A stretch of DNA of 64,000 nucleotides. Source: Shewanella livingstonensis. GTDB lineage: Bacteria > Pseudomonadota > Gammaproteobacteria > Enterobacterales > Shewanellaceae. The stretch lies in the NCBI RefSeq assembly GCF_003855395.1, contig NZ_CP034015.1, positions 2,304,001 through 2,368,000 of the forward strand. Reading direction: 5' to 3'. The notes below the pieces were generated by a model. It was given only the letters and a program-made list of their open reading frames with translations. It ran no database searches and was not told the origin of the DNA. The position numbers and the translations under genes are program-made. Of this stretch, positions 57,663 through 64,000 are shown one piece after another (position 1 is the first letter of the stretch; every line of letters starts with the position of its first letter).

Positions 57663-60488
57663 TTGAAATTTATACCTTGGATATTGGCAATATTACTTAC
57701 GTGGATATCGTTACCTGCGTATGCAGTACATTCAGACAAAGCCGCAACACTAGATCAAAACTTACCATTGGTTATCGTGATGGGAGAAGATACTTATCCA
57801 TTTGAATATTTGGATGAAACGGGAACGCCTGCCGGTATCATGGTTGATTTATGGCGCGAATGGTCAATGATTACTAATACCAAAGTACAATTTGTGTCAC
57901 GGCATTGGCAGCAGTCACTTGATCAACTTGAACAGCGACAGGCAGATGTCCATATTGGTATGTCTAAAAATAATGCACGCCTGGAAAAGTTTGATTTTGC
58001 CGAGCCATTCACCTCGGTAAATACCTACCTATATGTTCACAAATCTCTTAACAGTAAGAAGCAAATTAGTGACTTAGTGCCTTATCAAATAGGTGTTGTA
58101 ACGGGCTCTTCCCATGAGGCGACGTTATCAGCGATAGAACCTAAGCTAAGCTTTAAACGATATCAAAATCGTGAACAATTACTGCAAGCGGCTGTTAATG
58201 GAGAGTTGTTTGTTTTTGCCGGCATTGAAGGCTATCAGCGTAACTTAGCACTAGAGCAAGATATTGCGGCAAACTTCTATAGTTCATCACGTATTTTGAT
58301 CAAAAAAATCAATTTATTACCTGCCGTCATCAAAGGCAATCAGGCTCTTATTACCAAAATTAATAATGGTTTTGAGTTAATTCCTGCCAAGATAATCCAG
58401 CAGATAGAGCGTCGTTGGTTAGGTTATCATCGACAAACCTCAGGTGTGATTATTGCTATGCAAAATGGAGTAGAGCCTTATGCTGACATCGGTGCTGATG
58501 GCTTACCACATGGGATGTTAGTTGACTTATGGACACTATGGTCTGAGAAAACCGGTATCAATATTGATTTTGTTCCCGGCGATATGAACAGCTCTATTGA
58601 TGATGTTAAGCGTGGCGTGGCAGATGTACATATTGGTTATCCTGAAAGCCAAGATATGCGAACAGGCTTAAAGCAAGCGTGGCATATTATTTCGGTAAAG
58701 AGTCGTTTTTTTAGTTCCAATTTAACAATTAATAAAATTGAAAATATTGCAATGCGAATTGGTGTCTTTCCAACAGCACCTTATATCAGCGATATAAAAA
58801 AAGCGTTTCCTAAGGCACAGCTGCGTTTTTATGATTCATTAGACAGTATGGTCAAAGCGGCTCGTAATGATGAAATTAGCGGGTTTGTTTCTTCTGCAGC
58901 AATGACATCACATTATTTACTGGCCAATAAATTATGGGCTGAGTTTCGTCAATATACCAATATTGAATTTTCTACGGATATGTATGCGTTAACCCGAATT
59001 GATGACCGAGGTTTAGCCGATCGGATTCAAGCGGGCTTTAATTTAATCTCTGTTGAAGAGCAAATCCACATCGAGCGCAAATGGTTAATTAATCCTGACG
59101 ATCGTTTTTTTGCCAATTCTGCCAATAAAATAAAACTAACAACTCAACAGAAACAGTATGTTAGTAGCCTAGGTGCAATTAAGATGGGTTACCTTAAAAA
59201 TTGGGCCCCGATGGAGTTTCAGGGTAAAAATGGTGAGTTTTTAGGGGTTAACGCCGACATTAAAAACTTACTGGTTAAGCAACTCAATTTAACCATTATC
59301 CCCGTGGCTTACGATGACTTTGGTAATATGATGAGTGACCTGGTTAAAGGAGAAATTCATTTAGTTGCTAGTATGGCTAAAACCGCTGAACGCGAAAATA
59401 CATTAGCGTTTTCGTTAGCATATTGGCCGTCACCTTGGGCGATAATCACGTCGTTAACTCAACCGCCTATTTTTAATATCTCACAAGTTGCCGGTAAACG
59501 ACTGGCTGTTGTAGAGGGCTATCATATTGTTGACCAACTGCGTCAACAATATCCAGCGATAAATTTAGTGATTGTTGCAGATACCAAGCAGGGGATGGAA
59601 TCGGTACTAAATGGCACTGCAGATATGTTTGTTGAGCAGGTCGCTACTTTGGCGACGACCTTAAAAGGTGGCCAGTATCCAAGTTTAAAAATGTCGTTAT
59701 TAGCTGAACTTACCGAGCAGCATAGCCATATTGGTTTATTTCCTGGAGTTAAAAATTTAGTTCCTTTAATGGATAGGGTGATTGCAACCATTGATGAAAC
59801 AGAACAACAAAACATGTATCAAAAATGGGTATCGTTAGATCTGAATAGCGACACATTACGTTATCAACGCTGGCTGAAACTATTGGTTATTAGTTTGCTA
59901 GTTATCACTCTTATAGCCATAGTGATATTGATGTCCAATCGGCGTTTAAATGTCGAAATTCAAAAGAGACTTAAAGCAGAAGAAAACCTTAAGTTTATGG
60001 CCAATCATGACAATGTTACTGCACTACCAAATCGTAGCTTACTTGATGATAGATTAGCGCAAGCAATATTAATTCATCAGCGAGACAAATTAAAATTTGC
60101 ACTGTTATTTATTGATTTAGATGGTTTTAAAGCGATAAATGATCGGCATGGCCATCATGTGGGAGATAAGTTACTACAACGTATAGGCGTGCTATTAACC
60201 AAACACGTTAGAGAGTCCGACACAGTTGCCCGATTTGGAGGCGATGAGTTTGTGGTACTGCTAAATCACATAGAAGGCAAGGAAAGTGCCCGTCAAGTAG
60301 CAGACAACATGTTATTGGCCTTTAAAAAACCATTATTAATCGATGATGTCAGCGTTACTATTTCGGCCAGTATCGGCATCGCTGTTTTTCCAGATGATGC
60401 CGACAGTGCTGCTTTATTATTGAAAAAATCAGATCAGTTAATGTATCAAGCTAAAAAAGTGGGTGGCCATCAACATAAAATGAGTTAG
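57663..60488 (+). CDS. Diguanylate cyclase with three periplasmic solute-binding-type sensor domains
   Basis: A 941-aa membrane protein that should make c-di-GMP. A signal peptide (about 1-22) leads to three tandem SBP_bac_3-like domains, about residues 35-255, 262-475 and 492-720. Each opens with a DxYPFEY / GVEPYADI / NWAPMEF-type substrate segment and ends in an MYQKW/RKWL-type helix. One TM helix lies at about 738-760. The GGDEF domain has the intact G859-G-D-E-F863 active site and an R850-E-S-D853 inhibitory site, so product inhibition is expected. The start is TTG with an AGGGA-type site upstream. The ligands are probably amino acids or similar small molecules, but none can be assigned. 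Confidence 0.92.
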   Translation: MKFIPWILAILLTWISLPAYAVHSDKAATLDQNLPLVIVMGEDTYPFEYLDETGTPAGIMVDLWREWSMITNTKVQFVSRHWQQSLDQLEQRQADVHIGMSKNNARLEKFDFAEPFTSVNTYLYVHKSLNSKKQISDLVPYQIGVVTGSSHEATLSAIEPKLSFKRYQNREQLLQAAVNGELFVFAGIEGYQRNLALEQDIAANFYSSSRILIKKINLLPAVIKGNQALITKINNGFELIPAKIIQQIERRWLGYHRQTSGVIIAMQNGVEPYADIGADGLPHGMLVDLWTLWSEKTGINIDFVPGDMNSSIDDVKRGVADVHIGYPESQDMRTGLKQAWHIISVKSRFFSSNLTINKIENIAMRIGVFPTAPYISDIKKAFPKAQLRFYDSLDSMVKAARNDEISGFVSSAAMTSHYLLANKLWAEFRQYTNIEFSTDMYALTRIDDRGLADRIQAGFNLISVEEQIHIERKWLINPDDRFFANSANKIKLTTQQKQYVSSLGAIKMGYLKNWAPMEFQGKNGEFLGVNADIKNLLVKQLNLTIIPVAYDDFGNMMSDLVKGEIHLVASMAKTAERENTLAFSLAYWPSPWAIITSLTQPPIFNISQVAGKRLAVVEGYHIVDQLRQQYPAINLVIVADTKQGMESVLNGTADMFVEQVATLATTLKGGQYPSLKMSLLAELTEQHSHIGLFPGVKNLVPLMDRVIATIDETEQQNMYQKWVSLDLNSDTLRYQRWLKLLVISLLVITLIAIVILMSNRRLNVEIQKRLKAEENLKFMANHDNVTALPNRSLLDDRLAQAILIHQRDKLKFALLFIDLDGFKAINDRHGHHVGDKLLQRIGVLLTKHVRESDTVARFGGDEFVVLLNHIEGKESARQVADNMLLAFKKPLLIDDVSVTISASIGIAVFPDDADSAALLLKKSDQLMYQAKKVGGHQHKMS

Positions 60489-60660
60489 TTTTTGGTTGAT
60501 GGTTTTTCCGTCAGTCGATTGAGTTTATTCGCTGTAGGTCTGGTTAATTGCTGCAATCTGATTGATACTTCAATGCATAAGTTTGAGTCACGGTATATAA
60601 TGCCGTTTTTATGGTTTTCGATTTCCAAAATACCGCTTTGTGGATAAAGGATAGAGTTCA

Positions 60661-62436
60661 ATGCGCAGTCATTATTGTGGAGACATTAATACGTCTCATC
60701 TAGGTCAAGAAGTTACTTTAGTTGGTTGGGTTAACCGTAGTCGAGATTTAGGCGGAGTTGTATTTCTAGACTTACGCGATAGAGAAGGGCTGGTTCAAGT
60801 TGTGTATAACCCAGATCTAAAAGACGTTTTTGATATAGCGAGCACATTACGCAGTGAATTTTGTGTTCAAGTTAAAGGTGTCGTTAACGCTCGTCCTGAT
60901 AGCCAAGTCAATTCGCAAATGAAAACAGGTGCAATTGAAATTTTGGGTACCCAACTGACCGTTATTAATGCTTCAGCACCGTTACCATTAAGCATGGATA
61001 ATTATCAAAATAACAGCGAAGAACAACGTTTAAAATACCGCTATTTAGATTTACGTCGTCCAGAAATGGCTGAGCGTCTTATCTTTCGTGCCAAAGTGAC
61101 TAGCTCTGTTCGTCGCTTTTTAGACAGTAATGGCTTTTTAGATATCGAAACGCCTATTTTGACTAAAGCCACCCCAGAAGGCGCGCGTGACTATTTAGTG
61201 CCAAGCCGGACTTATAAAGGTCAATTTTTTGCTTTACCTCAATCACCACAGCTGTTCAAACAGTTACTAATGATGTCTGGTTTTGACCGCTACTATCAAA
61301 TTGTTAAATGTTTCCGTGATGAAGATTTACGTGCAGATCGCCAACCTGAATTTACGCAAATCGATATCGAAACGTCATTCATGTCAGCTGAACAAGTCAT
61401 GGAAAAAACTGAGCAAATGATGCGCGGTTTATTTCAAGATTTATTGAATGTTGATTTAGGCGAATTTCCACGTATGACTTACGCTGAAGCCATGAAGCGT
61501 TATGGTTCTGATAAACCGGATTTGCGTAATCCGCTTGAGTTAGTTGATATTGCCGATTTAGTCAAAGATGTCGAGTTTGCGGTATTTAATGGCCCAGCAA
61601 ATGATGTTGAAGGTCGCGTAGCTGCATTACGTATTCCAGCTGGTGCTTCTTTATCACGTAAGCAAATTGACGATTATACTAAGTACGCCGGTATTTATGG
61701 TGCTAAAGGCTTAGCATGGATGAAGATAAATGACTTAGCGGCCGGCATTGAAGGTATTCAATCTCCTGTACTTAAGTTTTTAACCGAATCGATCGTCAAC
61801 GATATTATCAACCGTACTGGCGCACAAACAGGCGATATTATTTTATTTGGTGCAGATAAAGCCAATGTCGTAGCTGAAGCCATGGGCGCATTACGTATAA
61901 AAGCCGGTGAAGATTTCAAACTTCTTGAAGGTCAATGGCGCCCAATGTGGGTCATTGACTTCCCAATGTTTGAAAAAATAAATGGTGGTTTCCACGCTGT
62001 TCATCATCCTTTTACCGCGCCTCGTGGTATTAGCGCAGAACAGTTAGCTGCCGATCCTGCAGCAGCGATTTCAGATGCTTACGACATGGTGTTAAATGGT
62101 TGTGAGTTAGGTGGTGGTTCAGTGCGTATTCATAATGCTGAGATGCAAAGTACCGTTTTTGGTATTTTGGGGATTGAAGCTGAAGAAGCACAAGAAAAGT
62201 TCGGTTTCTTACTTGAAGCATTACGTTATGGTACGCCACCACACGCTGGTTTAGCGTTTGGTTTGGATCGTATTATCATGTTGATGACCGGCGCAAGCTC
62301 AATTCGTGACGTAATGGCATTTCCTAAAACGACTACCGCAGCGTGCCCATTAACTAACGCGCCAGGTTTTGCTAATCCAGTTCAACTGGCTGAGTTAGGC
62401 ATTGCAGTGGTTGAAAAAGTTAAAACAGCAGAGTAA
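60661..62436 (+). CDS. aspS: Aspartyl-tRNA synthetase
   Basis: Class II synthetase of the bacterial type, 591 aa (590 in E. coli). An N-terminal OB-fold anticodon domain (about 1-105) precedes the catalytic core with motif 2 [18 protein letters not shown], and the bacterial GAD insertion lies at about 285-420. Motif 3 is [13 protein letters not shown] near 535. AAAGGA precedes the ATG. It is co-oriented with yebC and ruvC. Confidence 0.98.
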   Translation: MRSHYCGDINTSHLGQEVTLVGWVNRSRDLGGVVFLDLRDREGLVQVVYNPDLKDVFDIASTLRSEFCVQVKGVVNARPDSQVNSQMKTGAIEILGTQLTVINASAPLPLSMDNYQNNSEEQRLKYRYLDLRRPEMAERLIFRAKVTSSVRRFLDSNGFLDIETPILTKATPEGARDYLVPSRTYKGQFFALPQSPQLFKQLLMMSGFDRYYQIVKCFRDEDLRADRQPEFTQIDIETSFMSAEQVMEKTEQMMRGLFQDLLNVDLGEFPRMTYAEAMKRYGSDKPDLRNPLELVDIADLVKDVEFAVFNGPANDVEGRVAALRIPAGASLSRKQIDDYTKYAGIYGAKGLAWMKINDLAAGIEGIQSPVLKFLTESIVNDIINRTGAQTGDIILFGADKANVVAEAMGALRIKAGEDFKLLEGQWRPMWVIDFPMFEKINGGFHAVHHPFTAPRGISAEQLAADPAAAISDAYDMVLNGCELGGGSVRIHNAEMQSTVFGILGIEAEEAQEKFGFLLEALRYGTPPHAGLAFGLDRIIMLMTGASSIRDVMAFPKTTTAACPLTNAPGFANPVQLAELGIAVVEKVKTAE

Positions 62437-62480
62437 AGCGCTAACGATAGCCATTTGCTCGCCCTTGACAGGGGACTACA

Positions 62481-62507
62481 TACCGAGGCTTTTGCCTCGG
62501 TACGTTT
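62481..62507 (+). terminator. Rho-independent terminator after aspS
   Basis: TACCGAGGC pairs with GCCTCGGTA around TTTT, then CG and a T5 run. It separates aspS from yebC-ruvC. Confidence 0.9.
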
Positions 62508-62560
62508 TTAACAAGTAAACAATTTACTTGTTACGTCCTATTGAATAGTAAGGAGATACA

Positions 62561-63313
62561 ATGGCTGGACACAGTAAATGGGCCAATATTAAACACCGTA
62601 AAGCGGCACAAGACGCTAAACGCGGCAAGTTATTCACTAAATTCATTCGCGAACTCACTGTCGCAGCCCGCGAAGGCGGTTCAGATGTTGATGCCAATCC
62701 TAGATTACGTGCTGCCGTTGATAAAGCCTTATCCAATAATATGACTCGTGACACCGTTGAACGTGCAATTAAACGTGGTGCTGGTGAAGTCGATGGTCAA
62801 CAATTAGAAACCATCATTTATGAAGGTTATGGCCCCGGTGGTACAGCCGTAATGGTTGAAACCATGACAGATAATCGTAATCGTACTGTTTCGGGTGTAC
62901 GCAATGCATTTAATAAGTCGGGTGGTAATTTAGGCACCGATGGCTCAGTGGCATATTTGTTTACTAAATCGGGCATTATTTCTTATGACACTGATATTGA
63001 TGAAGATAGCTTAATTGACAGCGCATTAGAGGCTGGTGCAGAAGATGTTATCACCCATGACGATGGTTCTATCGATGTGTTCACCACTCCAGACACTTTT
63101 GGCAAAGTCAAAGATGCACTTGATAGCGCATCTTTTGGTTCTGTCCATGCTGAAGTGACTATGGTTGCGTCATTAAAAGCTGAACTCGATGCTGACACGG
63201 CTGAAAATTTTTTACGTTTAATTGATACCTTAGAAGATCATGATGATGTACAAGAGGTATATCATAATGCTGAGATTTCAGACGACGTTATGCAAGCGTT
63301 AGATAACGCATGA
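62561..63313 (+). CDS. yebC: YebC/PmpR family protein
   Basis: A 250-aa protein of the YebC/TACO1 family, variously described as a transcriptional regulator or as a translation factor acting at polyproline stretches. The signature [22 protein letters not shown] (split: [22 protein letters not shown]) opens the protein, and [19 protein letters not shown] and [10 protein letters not shown] follow. AAGGAG lies 6 nt before the ATG. It is 7 bp from ruvC. Confidence 0.95.
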   Translation: MAGHSKWANIKHRKAAQDAKRGKLFTKFIRELTVAAREGGSDVDANPRLRAAVDKALSNNMTRDTVERAIKRGAGEVDGQQLETIIYEGYGPGGTAVMVETMTDNRNRTVSGVRNAFNKSGGNLGTDGSVAYLFTKSGIISYDTDIDEDSLIDSALEAGAEDVITHDDGSIDVFTTPDTFGKVKDALDSASFGSVHAEVTMVASLKAELDADTAENFLRLIDTLEDHDDVQEVYHNAEISDDVMQALDNA

Positions 63314-63320
63314 GGCATCA

Positions 63321-63842
63321 ATGGCCATTATTTTAGGCGTCGACCCCGGCTCCCGTATTACCGGTTATGGTGTGATCCAATGCCAAGGCCGTCAACAGAT
63401 TTACCTTGGCAGCGGCTGTATTCGAACATCTGCCGACGATTTACCACAACGATTACAACAAATTTATGCCGGTTTATGCGAAATTATTACCCAATATCAA
63501 CCTGATGAGTTTGCCATTGAACGGGTATTTATGGCCAAAAATGCTGATTCGGCTCTTAAATTAGGCCAAGCTCGAGGCGCGGCGATTGTCGCAGCTACAT
63601 GTGCTGGATTACCTGTTGCCGAATACAGTGCTACACAAATAAAAAGTGCTGTCGTTGGCACTGGCAGAGCTCAAAAAACGCAAGTTCAACATATGGTGAA
63701 GCAATTACTTAAGCTACCTGCGTCACCACAGGCCGATGCCGCGGATGCATTAGGCGTAGCAATATGCCATTTTCATACTTATCAAAGCCTTATCGCTATG
63801 GGCGGTAAAGCAAGCAGCAGAACATATGGAAGATACAAATGA
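63321..63842 (+). CDS. ruvC: Crossover-junction endodeoxyribonuclease RuvC
   Basis: Holliday-junction resolvase, 173 aa as in E. coli. The four catalytic acids are visible as D8, E67, D139 and D142, each offset by one from E. coli D7/E66/D138/D141. The [18 protein letters not shown] helix is intact. The stop overlaps the ruvA start (ATGA). Confidence 0.97.
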   Translation: MAIILGVDPGSRITGYGVIQCQGRQQIYLGSGCIRTSADDLPQRLQQIYAGLCEIITQYQPDEFAIERVFMAKNADSALKLGQARGAAIVAATCAGLPVAEYSATQIKSAVVGTGRAQKTQVQHMVKQLLKLPASPQADAADALGVAICHFHTYQSLIAMGGKASSRTYGRYK

Positions 63843-64000
63843 TAGGTCGTTTAAGCGGTATTTTAGTTGAAAAACAAGCCCCTGAAGTGGTGTTAGACGT
63901 CAATGGTGTCGGTTACGAGTTACAAGTGCCGATGACCAGTTTTTATGAGTTACCTGCGTTAAATCAGGCAACCATGTTATTTACTCATTTTGTGGTGCGT
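63839..64000 (+). CDS. ruvA: Holliday-junction helicase subunit RuvA, 3'-truncated by window edge
   Basis: The first 54 codons of RuvA, which binds the four-way junction and recruits the RuvB motor. [21 protein letters not shown] and FTHFVVR match the E. coli domain I. It overlaps ruvC by 4 nt, so the two are coupled. The rest lies outside the window. Confidence 0.95.
   Translation, partial: MIGRLSGILVEKQAPEVVLDVNGVGYELQVPMTSFYELPALNQATMLFTHFVVR

Overview
The window is a stretch of chromosome from a gammaproteobacterium of the order Alteromonadales, most likely Shewanella. Base composition is moderately AT-rich by eye. The gene neighbourhoods (prc-pepN, NAD-GDH180-pyrD-zapC, gloB-yafS-rnhA/dnaQ, thiC-thiDE-thiFSGH, cmoAB, aspS-yebC-ruvCA) are those I associate with Shewanella. 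Genus is inferred from gene content and order, not from a search. I see no insertion sequence, integrase, phage gene, CRISPR array or rRNA.

Layout. 1-4.4 kb: the 3' part of prc, then pepN and a small DUF2835 gene. 4.7-11.6 kb: an envelope cluster of a DUF1302 outer-membrane protein, a DUF1329 periplasmic protein, a YCF48/BNR-repeat protein and an RND (MMPL/HAE3-type) transporter. 11.9-18.5 kb: the giant NAD-glutamate dehydrogenase, pyrD and zapC. 18.8-24.7 kb: an accessory catabolic operon on the minus strand (acyl-CoA dehydrogenase, SDR, APH-fold kinase, histidine-phosphatase-fold protein, then a second SDR behind a nine-copy 12-bp tandem repeat) with a divergent LysR regulator. Its gene set resembles the levulinate/4-hydroxyacid route (Lva) and ACAD10/11. 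25-29.7 kb: a Cache-type chemoreceptor, an orphan small gene, an RraA-family gene and asmA. 30-36 kb: mltD, gloB, a yafS-like methyltransferase, rnhA, dnaQ and a TIGR03503 membrane protein. 36.4 kb: tRNA-Asp, whose terminator hairpin is repeated about 200 bp downstream. 36.8-38.9 kb: a TonB receptor with the CxxxM and HxM copper-ligand pattern of OprC. 39.1-46.1 kb: a TPP riboswitch and the thiamine operon thiC-thiDE-thiF-thiS-thiG-thiH. 46.2-47.9 kb: a small rod-like protein and a SprA-related HExxH protein.

48.2-57 kb holds a LysR gene, then a continuous minus-strand unit: cmoA-cmoB, followed by an envelope amidoligase-type system (retropepsin-like lipoprotein, inactive transglutaminase fused to a multi-pass membrane domain, ATP-grasp ligase, an M3-like protein without HExxH, and a DUF3541 protein). 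The genes overlap or nearly touch and end at one strong terminator. 57.7-60.5 kb is a diguanylate cyclase with three apparent solute-binding-type sensor domains. 60.7-64 kb is aspS-yebC-ruvC-ruvA (ruvA cut by the window end).

The least understood systems are the 49.2-55.3 kb envelope amidoligase/pseudo-protease cluster, the 4.7-11.6 kb DUF1302/DUF1329/YCF48/RND cluster, and the Lva/ACAD11-like kinase-dehydrogenase operon. Domain calls rest on motifs and recall of families; no database search was run.
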